Shown: piece by piece, positions 8,274 through 19,258 of the stretch | Layout: the number at the start of each line of letters is the position of its first letter | Position numbering within the stretch: position 1 is the stretch's first letter | NCBI GenBank assembly: GCA_019425655.1 | Contig: NQWY01024832.1 | Span: 1-64,000, forward strand | Length of the DNA stretch: 64,000 nucleotides | Direction: 5' to 3' | Source: Rhizophagus prolifer | Taxonomy: Eukaryota > Glomeromycota > Glomeromycetes > Glomerales > Glomeraceae | Notes under the pieces: model-generated | Told to the model about the DNA's origin: nothing | The model's input: the letters and a program-made list of their open reading frames with translations, nothing else | The model's database searches: none | Translations under genes and position numbers: made by a program

Positions 8274-10316
8274 TTAAGATTGCTTTAAGGAAGCCATTTT
8301 ATTTAACAACTCTTTCTTCATCAGAAAATATTTTCGTCCAATATAAAAATGGAAACTGTTGACAGCAAAAAACAATTGCTGTAAATGATGTTCCATATAT
8401 TGATTTTGATTGAAGTACAGTAGATCATTATCGATGTAAAATTGCAGATCTTTCCTGTTATTTTCGTTGATCTCTTCGTTTAGAAATGGATTGCTCAGGA
8501 TATCTTTTAGCTCTGCTTTCAGTTTTGTCTCCAAAGGTTTAAGGTTAAAGAAGTTCTTTTTAATCTGCTCAAATGGCGTTGTCGTGCTTACGAAATCCAA
8601 TGCCTTACTAAGTTCGGTAAAGAGATTGAATTTTTCTTCATAAACTTTGTCATACTCGTAGAACTCAAAAAACTGATTTCTCATCTCGTATTCCATATTC
8701 TGAGTTTTTGCCAAACCAACAAAATAATGATAAATATTAATGTCATTTTGAGTGATTTCTTCATTCAGGGTTTTGATTTGATTTTCAAGCTTTGGAATCA
8801 GAGTTTTAGCCTCTTGTGATTTATATTTTTTCCCATCGTAATCAAATGTTTTGATTGGATACGTTTTGTCAGCAATTGATTTGATGATTTCTTTATCATT
8901 TTCCAAAGCAATCAGTGTATAAACCAATTCAATTTTTTCTTTTGAAAATAAATCATCAAAGGTAATATTAGTTTCTGATGGATTGGAAAGCGTCTGATTA
9001 AAAGTATTCGGGTTCTTATTGTCGTAATAACCATTAAAGATCCGGTCAAATGAGTTTTTATTGTAATTGTTTTCAAACTCATTTCGAAAATTATCAAGGC
9101 TTAATTCAGAACTTGGATGATCGTATTGAACTTGAGAAAATAATTTCGAAGTTAATTTTTCTTCGGTTGTTTCAATATTTTTAAATAATAATCTTGCTGA
9201 ATTGTTATCGCTTTGTTTACTGATATTAAGTTGTTGTAGTCTTGCCACGCGATCTTCGGTTGACGGATGCGAGGCCCATTGATTTTCTATCACTAGTTTG
9301 GACTTGTTGAATAAACCTGCTTCTTCTATCTTTATAAAAGGAAGATTGTTTTTCGTTTCGATTTCACTTTCTCGTGCGAGGAAATTCATTACAAAAAATT
9401 GTTCTCGGTAGATGTTTTTGCTTGTTTTGCTGTCCGTAATCTTCCCATCATAAAAACTAATCACATTGTTGTAAGAATTGGCGGCTAAATCTAATCTCAA
9501 TAATGATTCTTCCAAAGCTTTTGATCCTGCAATATTCGCAGCAACTTCGTCAGCGTGAAATTCCATTTCTCTGGAAAGTGCCATATGACGAATGTTTACA
9601 AAGGAATACATCTTTGAAAGAATCCATTTGATGCCTTGTGTTACCTTCAAAGCTAACATTGCAAAAATGGCAAAGTAACCGTTTGCGTTAGCCCAGCCTT
9701 CGATGGCTTTTCTGTAAGATTCGTCATCGTTTACCAGGTTAAAAATAATTTGATTAACATTATAAACGTAGCTGCCGACTTTCATTGAGCGCTGGGAAAA
9801 ATGCCCGAATTCGTGCGCTAAAATGGCTTTTAACTCTTGTTTTGTACAGGCATTGACAAGGCCAAGTCCAATAATCAGGTTTTTCTTGATGGGCAAAAAC
9901 ATACTCCAGAAGCTTGAGTCATAAAAAACACTGGCATTAACATCATAGGTAAGATAGACTTTTTTGGGGAAGTCTGTTCCGGCTTCTTTCACTATTTCGT
10001 CGATCATTGCGAAGAGCTGCGGCTCATCAGTACGTTTGATTTCTGTAAGCGAACTCCGGTCATTGATGTGCTTTTTAAAAAGAAATTTTATCAAAAAATA
10101 TGAAATCATAATCCCGAATCCGGCAAGACCGGCGCCGATCATCAGTGTGAAAAACATCGGTTTTGCGGCAATCAGGAAAATTCCGGCTGCAACACAGCCT
10201 AATGTTAAAGCAATAGCAGAAAGAAATAGTAAAATATAGACAATAATAAATAAGATAATGGAAAGAATGGCAGAGCTGCTTTTCTTTTTAAATTCTTTTG
10301 AAACCTGAATCAACAT
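8274..10316 (-). CDS. M48 family zinc metallopeptidase with long C-terminal extension
   Basis: A 680-residue integral membrane protease related to HtpX/Ste24. Two hydrophobic segments lie near residues 15-50 and 54-80. The catalytic HEFGH (His168, Glu169, His172) follows ELKAILA, and a further zinc-ligand region is seen in SREMEFHADEVAANIAG. A long hydrophilic C-terminal part of about 300 residues is common in Bacteroidota versions and has no motif I recognise. The likely role is membrane-protein quality control. It sits downstream of groEL on the same strand but is separated by a terminator. Confidence 0.88.
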   Translation of the reverse strand: MLIQVSKEFKKKSSSAILSIILFIIVYILLFLSAIALTLGCVAAGIFLIAAKPMFFTLMIGAGLAGFGIMISYFLIKFLFKKHINDRSSLTEIKRTDEPQLFAMIDEIVKEAGTDFPKKVYLTYDVNASVFYDSSFWSMFLPIKKNLIIGLGLVNACTKQELKAILAHEFGHFSQRSMKVGSYVYNVNQIIFNLVNDDESYRKAIEGWANANGYFAIFAMLALKVTQGIKWILSKMYSFVNIRHMALSREMEFHADEVAANIAGSKALEESLLRLDLAANSYNNVISFYDGKITDSKTSKNIYREQFFVMNFLARESEIETKNNLPFIKIEEAGLFNKSKLVIENQWASHPSTEDRVARLQQLNISKQSDNNSARLLFKNIETTEEKLTSKLFSQVQYDHPSSELSLDNFRNEFENNYNKNSFDRIFNGYYDNKNPNTFNQTLSNPSETNITFDDLFSKEKIELVYTLIALENDKEIIKSIADKTYPIKTFDYDGKKYKSQEAKTLIPKLENQIKTLNEEITQNDINIYHYFVGLAKTQNMEYEMRNQFFEFYEYDKVYEEKFNLFTELSKALDFVSTTTPFEQIKKNFFNLKPLETKLKAELKDILSNPFLNEEINENNRKDLQFYIDNDLLYFNQNQYMEHHLQQLFFAVNSFHFYIGRKYFLMKKELLNKMASLKQS

Positions 10317-10404
10317 AAACGGTAATTAATTTTTCATAAAAATAAAGAATCAAAAGGTATTTTAAGAATATATTCGATAAATTATTTTACAAAAATTCAA
10401 CAAA

Positions 10405-10432
10405 AAACCGCTCAGAAAATCTGAGCGGTTTA
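10405..10432 (-). terminator. groEL terminator
   Basis: On the minus strand AACCGCTCAG and CTGAGCGGTT form a perfect 10-bp stem followed by TTTTTTG. It lies just after the groEL stop. Confidence 0.85.
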
Positions 10433-10458
10433 ATTTATATTGCTTCGGCCGGTGACCG

Positions 10459-12105
<1,647 letters not shown>

Positions 12106-12129
12106 TTAATTTCAGATGAATTTTTAATA

Positions 12130-12408
12130 TTAACCGATGATTCCTAGTAAATCTCCTTCTTTTACAATCAGGTAGTCTTTACCTTCAAACTTCAATTCAG
12201 TTCCGGAATATTTTCCATAAAGAACTTTGTCGCCAACTTTTACAGTGGTAGGTTCGTCTTTTTTTCCTGGTCCTACCGCAACAACAGTTCCTTCTTGTGG
12301 TTTTTCTTTTGCTGTGTCCGGGATAATGATTCCTGATGCTGTTTTTGTTTCAGCTGGAGTTGGTTCTACCAAAACTCTGTCTGCTAATGGTTTAAAATTT
12401 ACTGACAT
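12130..12408 (-). CDS. groS: Co-chaperonin GroES
   Basis: A 92-residue 10-kDa chaperonin that caps GroEL. It shows the family's [12 protein letters not shown] start, the mobile-loop region [20 protein letters not shown], and the end [17 protein letters not shown]. First gene of the groES-groEL operon. The 247-bp gap upstream holds its promoter; no fully convincing TAnnTTTG match was found there (TACGTTTTG on the minus strand is close). Confidence 0.99.
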   Translation of the reverse strand: MSVNFKPLADRVLVEPTPAETKTASGIIIPDTAKEKPQEGTVVAVGPGKKDEPTTVKVGDKVLYGKYSGTELKFEGKDYLIVKEGDLLGIIG

Positions 12409-12606
12409 AATTATATATAATTTTTTAATATTTATTCTGACTGGTTAGTCTCCAACAATGTGCCAATTATTTTTGATGTCTTAATTCATTACCAAAACGT
12501 AATATTTGGCAGAATTTTTTTAAATGATGTGAAAAATTGTCAGTATTTATCATAGTTGTTTATTGTTGAATTTTTCGTAAAAAATTAAGATTATATAAGA
12601 GTTATT

Positions 12607-12621
12607 TGGCAAACAATTTGG
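12607..12621 (+). promoter_or_regulatory. Possible sigma54-like site before the SusE/F-like gene
   Basis: TGGCAA, five bases, TTGG resembles the -24/-12 pattern TGGCAC-N5-TTGC with correct spacing but two mismatches. It lies 34 nt before the ATG. Weak. Confidence 0.2.
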
Positions 12622-12655
12622 ATAATGATTATTAATAACTAAAAAATTTTAAGTC

Positions 12656-13525
12656 ATGATTAAAAAACTATTTCTTGGATTATGCCTTATTTTGGCAAGT
12701 TTTGTATGTAATGCTCAAACCATTTCTTTAACTGGGCAACAGTTTAATAACTGGAATAATGACATAGATTTAGCACCTTCCATAAGTGGGGTTCTTTATA
12801 CTGCAACTAATGTAACGCTTGTGCCCGGAGAAGTCAAATTTCGGGAAAATCACAGTTGGACAAATAGTTGGGGTTCAGGAAGTTTTCCTGTTGGAGTAGG
12901 AATTCTTTCGGGTGCTAATATTAATGTTACAACTGGCGGAATTTATAATATTACTTTTAACAAATTAACAGGAGTTTATGCATTTGTCTTAACTGCTTTT
13001 CCCCGGGTTTCAATTTGTGGACAAAATATAGGAACAGCATGGACAACTGACATTTTTTTAAATACTATTGACGGGATTACCTATAATTTGAACAATTGTA
13101 GTATGCCTGTTGGAGAATTCAAATTCCGATTGGAAGCCGGCTGGCTCGTGAGTTGGGGAAATAGTGGAACAAGTTTGTTTCCGAATGGTATAGCTGTACT
13201 TGCCGGAGGTAATATTAATGCTACGGTTGCCGGAAATTTCAACGTGAGCTTTAATGTTGTAACAGGCGCATACATCTTTACTCAAACATTAGCGATTTCT
13301 GACACGACAAAAAAACAGATCGTGCTTAACACCCTTGTTAAAAATGATCTTAAATTTTCAGATCAGGTAAGAAATGTTCAGGTTTATTCAATGGATGGAA
13401 GAGTGATTAACAGCTACGAAAATGTATCAACAATTAATCTTTCAACATTATCGAATGGCGAATATATCTTGAAAATCAAAACAAAAGATAACGAGATGTT
13501 TAGTCAGAAAATCATTAAAAATTAA
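12656..13525 (+). CDS. SusE/SusF-like repeat protein with T9SS type A sorting domain
   Basis: A secreted protein of 289 residues. A signal peptide (residues 1-20, ending CNAQ) is followed by two related domains of about 100 residues, each with GQ(Q/N), ...PGEVKFRENHSWTNSWG / PVGEFKFRLEAGWLVSWG and a closing 'G.YNITFN..TGVYAF' strand, as in SusE/SusF starch-binding modules. The last 80 residues look like a Por secretion tail (VQVYSMDGRVINSYEN..., LSNGEYILKIKT...), so the protein is probably exported by the type IX system and attached to the cell surface. Ligand unknown, a glucan being likely. Its TAA overlaps menC's stop on the other strand. Confidence 0.8.
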   Translation: MIKKLFLGLCLILASFVCNAQTISLTGQQFNNWNNDIDLAPSISGVLYTATNVTLVPGEVKFRENHSWTNSWGSGSFPVGVGILSGANINVTTGGIYNITFNKLTGVYAFVLTAFPRVSICGQNIGTAWTTDIFLNTIDGITYNLNNCSMPVGEFKFRLEAGWLVSWGNSGTSLFPNGIAVLAGGNINATVAGNFNVSFNVVTGAYIFTQTLAISDTTKKQIVLNTLVKNDLKFSDQVRNVQVYSMDGRVINSYENVSTINLSTLSNGEYILKIKTKDNEMFSQKIIKN

Positions 13526-14490
13526 TTCTTATACCAAAGATTTTCGCCTTTTAAAAATAAAGGTGTTTCAAAATTATTGGTAAACAGACTTCCGGTGCCC
13601 AAACCTTGTGGCATCGGATTTTTTTTGATGTAAGTATATTGAGCAATAGCATTGAGGCCGATGTTGCTTTCCAGAGCAGAAGTGATCCACCAACTGATGT
13701 TATTTTGCTCAGCTAATTCTATCCATTCATCAGATCCGGAAAATCCTCCAATCAAACTTGGTTTTAAAATAATATATTGAGGTTTGATAATTTTCAATAG
13801 ATCTTTTTTGGATTCATAATTAAGAATGCCAATCAGTTCTTCGTCTAAAGCAATTGGTGTCGGCGTATCTTTACAAAGTTCCGCCATTGCTTCCCAATCT
13901 CCGGCTTTGATCGGTTGTTCTATTGAATGAATATCGAGAGCTGCTAATTCCTGTAAAACAATTTTAGCCTGTTCCGGAGAAAAAGCGCCGTTGGCATCCA
14001 CACGAAGTTCGATTTTATCTTTCGGGAATTTTTGTCTTAAAGATTTTAATATTTCTTTTTCAGAATCCCAATCGGTTCCAATTTTTAGTTTAATGCAAGT
14101 AAAATTATTCTTTATTTTTTTCTCAATTTGAGACTGCATATAATCTGAATCACCCATCCAAATTAAACCATTAATCTTAATCGAATCTTTTCCTTCTGTA
14201 AATTCACTTGGAAAATAAAGATCTCCCTGATGCTCAAGATTAAGAAGCGCCTGCTCGATTCCGAAAATAATAGAAGGATGATTGACCAATTCTTCCTGCA
14301 GTTCTTCCAGTTTCAAATTAATATTTCGGCAAGCCCATTCCACCCGGAAAAGAGAACATTCTCCGATTCCCTTTTTATCACCTTCAAAGATTTCTATAAA
14401 ATAAGTTTCTTTGGTGTTGAGAACACCGCGCGAAGTTCCGCTTGGTACTTTAAAATTCAGAATATATTGATGAAATTTTGCCGTCTTCAT
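13522..14490 (-). CDS. menC: o-Succinylbenzoate synthase (enolase superfamily)
   Basis: A 322-residue enolase-superfamily enzyme that dehydrates SHCHC to o-succinylbenzoate in menaquinone synthesis. Expected residues are in place: KLKIG with Lys134/Lys136, RVDANGA with Asp165, IEQP with Glu191, ALDEE with Asp216, and ILKPSL with Lys243. The family phrase TSALESNIGLNAIAQ is present. A dipeptide epimerase is the main alternative, but overall similarity favours MenC. A TAnnTTTG element ends 4 nt before the ATG, suggesting a leaderless transcript. It is separated from fbp by a terminator. Confidence 0.88.
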   Translation of the reverse strand: MKTAKFHQYILNFKVPSGTSRGVLNTKETYFIEIFEGDKKGIGECSLFRVEWACRNINLKLEELQEELVNHPSIIFGIEQALLNLEHQGDLYFPSEFTEGKDSIKINGLIWMGDSDYMQSQIEKKIKNNFTCIKLKIGTDWDSEKEILKSLRQKFPKDKIELRVDANGAFSPEQAKIVLQELAALDIHSIEQPIKAGDWEAMAELCKDTPTPIALDEELIGILNYESKKDLLKIIKPQYIILKPSLIGGFSGSDEWIELAEQNNISWWITSALESNIGLNAIAQYTYIKKNPMPQGLGTGSLFTNNFETPLFLKGENLWYKN

Positions 14491-14494
14491 ACTG

Positions 14495-14502
14495 CAAAAA
14501 TA
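14495..14502 (-). promoter_or_regulatory. menC -7 element (leaderless arrangement)
   Basis: On the minus strand TATTTTTG is followed by CAGT and then the menC ATG. The distance from -7 box to start codon leaves almost no 5' leader. Confidence 0.5.
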
Positions 14503-14530
14503 ATAAAAGACCGGCGAACCGGTCTTTTAT
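14503..14530 (-). terminator. fbp terminator
   Basis: A perfect 12-bp stem (ATAAAAGACCGG with its complement) closes a TTCG tetraloop on the minus strand. The T-rich end runs into the menC promoter. Confidence 0.8.
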
Positions 14531-14549
14531 ATGATTTAAAATTTCAATA

Positions 14550-15569
14550 TTATTTTTTGTTGACAGCTTTTGCCATAAATTCTTCGGCTTTGGTGACCAT
14601 TGCAGCGCTGCCGCAGAAAAAAGGAACGCGCTGATGCAGTTCTGTTGGTTCGATTTCCATAATTCTTTTGAATCCGTCACTACATTTTCCGCCAGCTTGT
14701 TCGGCTAAAAATGCCATTGGATTGCATTCATAAAGCAGTCTCAGTTTTCCATTAGGAGATTGTGAAGTGGAAGGGTAAATGTAGATGCCTCCTTTTAGCA
14801 TATTTCTGTGAAAATCAGATACTAATGATCCGATGTAACGGGAGGTGTAAGGTCTGTCACCTTCTTCTTCCTGGCAATATTTGATATAATCTTTCACACC
14901 TTGGGGAAACTTGATGTAATTACCTTCATTAATAGAATAGATTTTCCCGGAAGTTGGGAATTTGATATTTTTATGGGACAGGTAATAAGTTCCGATTGAT
15001 GGATCGAGTGTGAATCCATTCACTCCGTTCCCGGTAGTATAAACAATCATTGTAGAAGAACCGTAAACAATATAGCCTGCGGCAACCTGGTTAACGCCTT
15101 TTTGTAAAAAATCTTTAAGCTCAACAGGAGTTCCGGGATTTGTAACTCTTCTGTAAATGGAAAAAATTGTACCTACAGAAACATTGACATCAATATTAGA
15201 AGATCCGTCCAAAGGATCGATCAATACAACATATTTGCTGAGGTGAGCATTTTCGGTGCATTTGATTTCTATAAAATCATCACTTTCTTCGGAAGCAATT
15301 CCACAGACAACTTCTCTTTGAGATAAAGCTGCGATGAAAATATCATTGGCTAAAACATCTAATTTTTGCTGATCTTCGCCTTGGATATTTTGATTACCTA
15401 CATTTCCAATGATGTCAGCAATTCCGGCTTTGTTGACTTCTCGATTTACGATTTTTGAAGCAATTCTTATAGAACTGATGAGACGCGATAATTCTCCTGT
15501 AGAATATTTGAAATCATCCTGTTTTTCGATGATGAACTCTCCTAAAGTCTGTAAACCCTGATGCGACAT
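14550..15569 (-). CDS. fbp: Class 1 fructose-1,6-bisphosphatase
   Basis: Gluconeogenic phosphatase that hydrolyses fructose-1,6-bisphosphate. With the ATG at 15569 it has 339 residues and starts [17 protein letters not shown], the typical flavobacterial N-terminus. The metal-binding motif [10 protein letters not shown] is at about 118-127, with [10 protein letters not shown] before it and the C-terminal RVPFFCGS present. The frame is open to a TTG at 15617, but a TAGTTTTG -7 element lies between that TTG and the ATG, so the shorter form is preferred. Confidence 0.95.
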   Translation of the reverse strand: MSHQGLQTLGEFIIEKQDDFKYSTGELSRLISSIRIASKIVNREVNKAGIADIIGNVGNQNIQGEDQQKLDVLANDIFIAALSQREVVCGIASEESDDFIEIKCTENAHLSKYVVLIDPLDGSSNIDVNVSVGTIFSIYRRVTNPGTPVELKDFLQKGVNQVAAGYIVYGSSTMIVYTTGNGVNGFTLDPSIGTYYLSHKNIKFPTSGKIYSINEGNYIKFPQGVKDYIKYCQEEEGDRPYTSRYIGSLVSDFHRNMLKGGIYIYPSTSQSPNGKLRLLYECNPMAFLAEQAGGKCSDGFKRIMEIEPTELHQRVPFFCGSAAMVTKAEEFMAKAVNKK

Positions 15570-15592
15570 AAATTGGTTGATTTGATTTCCTA

Positions 15593-15600
15593 CAAAACTA
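15593..15600 (-). promoter_or_regulatory. fbp -7 element
   Basis: TAGTTTTG on the minus strand, 23 nt before the ATG at 15569. It supports that start. Confidence 0.45.
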
Positions 15601-15808
15601 AATTTTTTTTTAATCAAATAAAACTAAATTCATCAAGAATTGATAATAATCATTATAATATAGATTAATATGGTTTTATTATCTCATTTCGAAGCATTGG
15701 AAATTAAGTGTCAATTTTCATATTTCGTTCATTATTAATATTTTTGAAGGTTAATAATCAATTAACCATTTTTTAATTGACAAATAAATTCTAACAGTTA
15801 AAAATCTA

Positions 15809-17047
15809 ATGAAAGTTTACAAATTTGGTGGAGCATCTGTAAAAGATGCCGAAGGTGTGAAAAATGTGGCCTTGGTTCTTGAAACACAGGGTTTTGAAAA
15901 ATGTCTGCTGGTGGTTTCAGCAATGGGAAAAACAACCAATGCGCTAGAGAAAGTGGTCGAGTTTTATTTCAAGAAACAGGATTATCAGGCAGAAATTGAA
16001 TTAATCAAAAAAAATCACATCGATATTGCTAAAGGTTTATTTTCAGAAAATCATCCGGTTTTTGGAGAGATTTCTTTGTTTTTTGATGATATCGATTCAT
16101 TTTTAAGAAGAAATAAATCACCAAATTATAATTTCGTTTATGACCAAGTAGTGAGTTGCGGGGAGATGATTTCATCTAAAATTTTAAGCGAATATTTGAA
16201 TGATATTCAGTTTTTCAACCATTGGCTGGATGCGAGAGACTATATCAAAACGGACAGTAATTACCGAGAAGGAATTGTGAACTGGCAGGAAACTGAACAG
16301 AATATTTCTAAACTGGATAAGATCAACTGTTATGTGACACAGGGTTTTATTGGTTCGGAAAGTAATAATTTTACAGTGACATTAGGTAGAGAAGGTTCAG
16401 ATTATACGGCGGCGATTTTTGCATATTGCCTGAATGCTGACGAAATGACAATCTGGAAAGATGTTCCAGGTGTAATGACTGGTGATCCGAGAAAATTTGA
16501 AAATGTAGAATTGCTATCTCATATTTCTTACGAAGAAGCGATCGAAATGGCTTATTACGGAGCATCGGTAATTCACCCAAAAACACTTCAGCCGCTTAAG
16601 CAGAAGAATATTCCGTTTTTTGTAAAATCTTTTGTAGAGCCTAAAAAACCGGGAACCAAAGTAGGGAATTCCGAGGAAAATGAATTGATAGAAAGTTATA
16701 TCCTGAAAGAAAATCAAACTTTGCTGAATGTGGAAACAAGGGATTTTTCCTTTATTGCTGAGGATCATATGAGTTTGATCTTTACACTTCTGGCAAAATA
16801 TAAAATTAAAGTTTCTTTGATGCAGAATTCAGCAATTTCATTAGCTTTATGTTTGGAAGATAAATTTGGAAATGCCAACCAGCTTAATGAAGAATTGCAG
16901 CAGAGTTTCATCACTCAGATGACCAAGAATGTATCATTGTTCACGGTTAGAAATGCTGAGCTGGAAAAACTGGATCAATTCTACAAAGACAAAAAAGTCC
17001 TCTTGGAACAGATCTCCAAAAAAACCTTCCAAATGGTAACCGCATAA
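15809..17047 (+). CDS. Aspartate kinase (monofunctional)
   Basis: A 412-residue kinase that phosphorylates aspartate, the first step to lysine, threonine and methionine. The amino-acid kinase fold starts with KVYKFGGASVKDAEGV and has FTVTLGREGSDYTAA and GDPRKFENVELL. The C-terminal third (from about 295) is the regulatory region with ACT-like segments (TLLNVETRDFSFIAEDHMSL). It is shorter than bifunctional ThrA. The lipid acyltransferase gene follows after 7 nt, so the two are probably cotranscribed, although no functional link is obvious. Confidence 0.93.
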   Translation: MKVYKFGGASVKDAEGVKNVALVLETQGFEKCLLVVSAMGKTTNALEKVVEFYFKKQDYQAEIELIKKNHIDIAKGLFSENHPVFGEISLFFDDIDSFLRRNKSPNYNFVYDQVVSCGEMISSKILSEYLNDIQFFNHWLDARDYIKTDSNYREGIVNWQETEQNISKLDKINCYVTQGFIGSESNNFTVTLGREGSDYTAAIFAYCLNADEMTIWKDVPGVMTGDPRKFENVELLSHISYEEAIEMAYYGASVIHPKTLQPLKQKNIPFFVKSFVEPKKPGTKVGNSEENELIESYILKENQTLLNVETRDFSFIAEDHMSLIFTLLAKYKIKVSLMQNSAISLALCLEDKFGNANQLNEELQQSFITQMTKNVSLFTVRNAELEKLDQFYKDKKVLLEQISKKTFQMVTA

Positions 17048-17054
17048 AAAAACT

Positions 17055-18899
17055 ATGAGCTTAATTTCCAAAGAAGACTTGATAAAAGCATCCGGACTGG
17101 ATAAAATTGGTTTCCTCAAGAAACCTGTGGCTTCAGCTATAATGAATCTTGCTAAGATCAATGATGTTAATAATCTATACAACAAACTCAAACATACAAA
17201 AGGTGTAGAGTTTTTTGATGAATTTATCAGAGAGCAGGACCTTAGTTATATTGTATTTGAAGAAGATCTTGCCAAAGTTCCGAAAACAGGCCCGTTCATT
17301 ATAGTTTCCAATCATCCGCTTGGTGCATTGGACGGGATATTGATGTGTAAAATATTGTTACGTGTTCGCCCGGATTTCAAAGTAATGGGAAATTTCCTGT
17401 TATCGAAAATAGAGCCTATGGCTCCTTTCGTGATTTCCGTTAATCCTTTCGAAAGCAGAAAAGAAGCTTACAGCAGTTCTTCCGGAATGAGAGAAACTTT
17501 CAAACATTTGGAAGAGGGTGGATGTTTGGGGATTTTTCCTGCCGGTGAAGTTTCTAATAAAAATAACGAATACGGCGAAGTTCTCGACAGGCCGTGGGGA
17601 AAAACGGCGCTGAAAATTATCAAAAAAGCAAAAGTCCCTGTTGTTCCAATGTATTTTCACGCGACCAACAGCCAAATGTTTTATAATGTAGCCAAGCTGC
17701 ACCCTGATTTGCAAACGATGATGCTGCCAGCAGAAATGATGAAGAAAAGAGATAAGCCGATCAGAATCCGGATCGGAAAGCCAATCTCTGTGAAACAAAT
17801 GGAAGAGGAGGAAACGATTGAAGAGCTAGGCGATTATCTCTATAATAAGGTTTATATGCTGAAGTCTTATTATGAACGGAGAAAAAGTATTACTGAGAAA
17901 CTGAAGCTGCCTAATATGGCGCTTAAATTACCACTTCAGAAACAGAATAATATAGTCCAGAATATCATTGATGAGACACCTGTAGAAGACATCATTAATG
18001 AAATCAATACACTGAAAAATACCGAAAACAAAAGGCTTTTTTCTCACGGCGATTATGACGTTTTCTTTACCAAGTCAGAAGAGATTCCTTCCATAATGAG
18101 AGAAATCGGAAGGCAAAGAGAACTGACCTTTCGGGCCATTGGTGAAGGTACTAATTTGCCTTTTGACCTGGATGAGTACGATAATCATTATCATCATCTT
18201 TTTCTTTGGGATAATGCAGATAAAAAGCTGGTTGGAGCATACAGAATGGCTCTAGGTTCCGAAGTGATGAAAAAATACGGTATCAATGGATTTTATACCA
18301 GCTCACTTTTCGAATATGATCCTGAATTACAGCCGTTTTTCCGAAAGGTAATCGAAATGGGACGCGCCTATATTTCTGTTGAATATCAGCAAAAACCGTT
18401 TCCATTATTCCTGCTTTGGCGAGGAATTGTTCACGTTTGTCTAAGAAATCCGGAACACAAATTCCTGATGGGCGGTGTGAGTATCAGTAACAAGTTTTCA
18501 GAGTTTTCAAAATCTTTGATGATAGAGTTTATGCGCTCTCATTATTATGATTCTGCAGTGGCTCAATACATTCACCCAAAGAATGAATTCAAGGTGGTGA
18601 TGAAGGAGCGTGATAAAGCCTTATTCTTTGAAGATATGGATGCTGATCTCAATAAGCTGGATAAGATCATTGATGATCTTGAACCTGAATTAAGATTGCC
18701 TGTTTTGATTAAGAAATATATTAAACAAAATGCAAAAATGATTGCTTTTAATGTCGATCCTAATTTCAATGATGCGATTGACGGATTGATGTATATCAGG
18801 ATTAGTGATCTTCCGGAAGATACAATTAAGCCTGTTTTGGAAGAATTGAGTGATTTTTTCAAAGCGCAGACCGAAAAAAAATCTTCTGATAATCAATGA
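17055..18899 (+). CDS. Two-domain acyltransferase: PlsC-like plus OlsB/GNAT-like (OlsF type)
   Basis: A 614-residue fusion of two lipid acyltransferases. Residues about 70-280 are a PlsC/LPLAT domain with IVSNHPLGALDG (His87, Asp93) and GIFPAGEVSN. Residues about 330-560 match the hemolysin-type GNAT N-acyltransferases (RQRELTFRAIGEG, LVGAYRMALGSE, VIEMGRAYISVEYQ). The same order occurs in OlsF, which makes ornithine lipids by N- then O-acylation, and corresponds to the separate GlsB/GlsA glycine-lipid enzymes of Bacteroides. The expected product is an aminolipid; which amino acid is used cannot be read. The HPLGALD spacing (H-x5-D) differs from the common H-x4-D. Confidence 0.85.
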   Translation: MSLISKEDLIKASGLDKIGFLKKPVASAIMNLAKINDVNNLYNKLKHTKGVEFFDEFIREQDLSYIVFEEDLAKVPKTGPFIIVSNHPLGALDGILMCKILLRVRPDFKVMGNFLLSKIEPMAPFVISVNPFESRKEAYSSSSGMRETFKHLEEGGCLGIFPAGEVSNKNNEYGEVLDRPWGKTALKIIKKAKVPVVPMYFHATNSQMFYNVAKLHPDLQTMMLPAEMMKKRDKPIRIRIGKPISVKQMEEEETIEELGDYLYNKVYMLKSYYERRKSITEKLKLPNMALKLPLQKQNNIVQNIIDETPVEDIINEINTLKNTENKRLFSHGDYDVFFTKSEEIPSIMREIGRQRELTFRAIGEGTNLPFDLDEYDNHYHHLFLWDNADKKLVGAYRMALGSEVMKKYGINGFYTSSLFEYDPELQPFFRKVIEMGRAYISVEYQQKPFPLFLLWRGIVHVCLRNPEHKFLMGGVSISNKFSEFSKSLMIEFMRSHYYDSAVAQYIHPKNEFKVVMKERDKALFFEDMDADLNKLDKIIDDLEPELRLPVLIKKYIKQNAKMIAFNVDPNFNDAIDGLMYIRISDLPEDTIKPVLEELSDFFKAQTEKKSSDNQ

Positions 18900-18934
18900 T
18901 TTTTATAGAAATGTGCGAAGAAATTCTAATATAA

Positions 18935-18966
18935 TTTGCATTATAAGAATAAAGAATATACTTTTG
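18935..18966 (+). promoter_or_regulatory. Promoter of tRNA-Phe copy 1
   Basis: TTTG (18935-18938), 20 bp, TACTTTTG (18959-18966): a textbook Bacteroidota promoter 26 nt before the tRNA. Confidence 0.7.
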
Positions 18967-18992
18967 CACCACTCAAAACAACAATAGAGTAT

Positions 18993-18999
18993 GGTTTCT

Positions 19000-19040
<41 letters not shown>

Positions 19041-19065
19041 CCTGGTTCGATCCCTGGAGAAACCA
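18993..19065 (+). tRNA. tRNA-Phe (anticodon GAA), copy 1
   Basis: Acceptor stem GGTTTCT pairs with AGAAACC, and the discriminator is A at 19065. The D arm (AGCTCAGTTGGTAGAGC), anticodon stem-loop (CGGACTGAAAATCCG, anticodon GAA) and T arm (CCTGGTTCGATCCCTGG) are all standard. 73 nt; CCA is not encoded. Confidence 0.98.
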
Positions 19066-19070
19066 CTTAA

Positions 19071-19096
19071 AGCCACCTGGTTCAGGTGGCTTTTTT
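19071..19096 (+). terminator. Terminator of tRNA-Phe copy 1
   Basis: AGCCACCTG and CAGGTGGCT form a 9-bp stem with loop GTT, followed by TTTTT. Confidence 0.85.
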
Positions 19097-19127
19097 ATTG
19101 GAAAATATTAAATTAGTGTTAATCTAA

Positions 19128-19159
19128 TTTGGATTATAAAAGGAAAGAGTGTATTTTTG
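19128..19159 (+). promoter_or_regulatory. Promoter of tRNA-Phe copy 2
   Basis: TTTG (19128-19131), 20 bp, TATTTTTG (19152-19159), the same spacing as copy 1 but a diverged spacer. Confidence 0.7.
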
Positions 19160-19182
19160 CACCACTCAAAACAATGGAGTAT

Positions 19183-19189
19183 GGTTTCT

Positions 19190-19230
<41 letters not shown>

Positions 19231-19255
19231 CCTGGTTCGATCCCTGGAGAAACCA
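19183..19255 (+). tRNA. tRNA-Phe (anticodon GAA), copy 2
   Basis: Identical in sequence to copy 1 over all 73 nt, 190 bp downstream. It has its own promoter and its own unrelated terminator, so the two copies are separate transcription units. Confidence 0.98.
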
Positions 19256-19258
19256 CTT

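Noticed and set aside
12443-12470. sigma54-like TGGCAC on the minus strand before groES
   Set aside because: TGGCAC is followed by TTGG at a spacing one base short, and no second feature supports it.
17400-17798. 132-codon antisense frame in the acyltransferase gene
   Set aside because: A histidine- and arginine-rich shadow with no recognisable domain.
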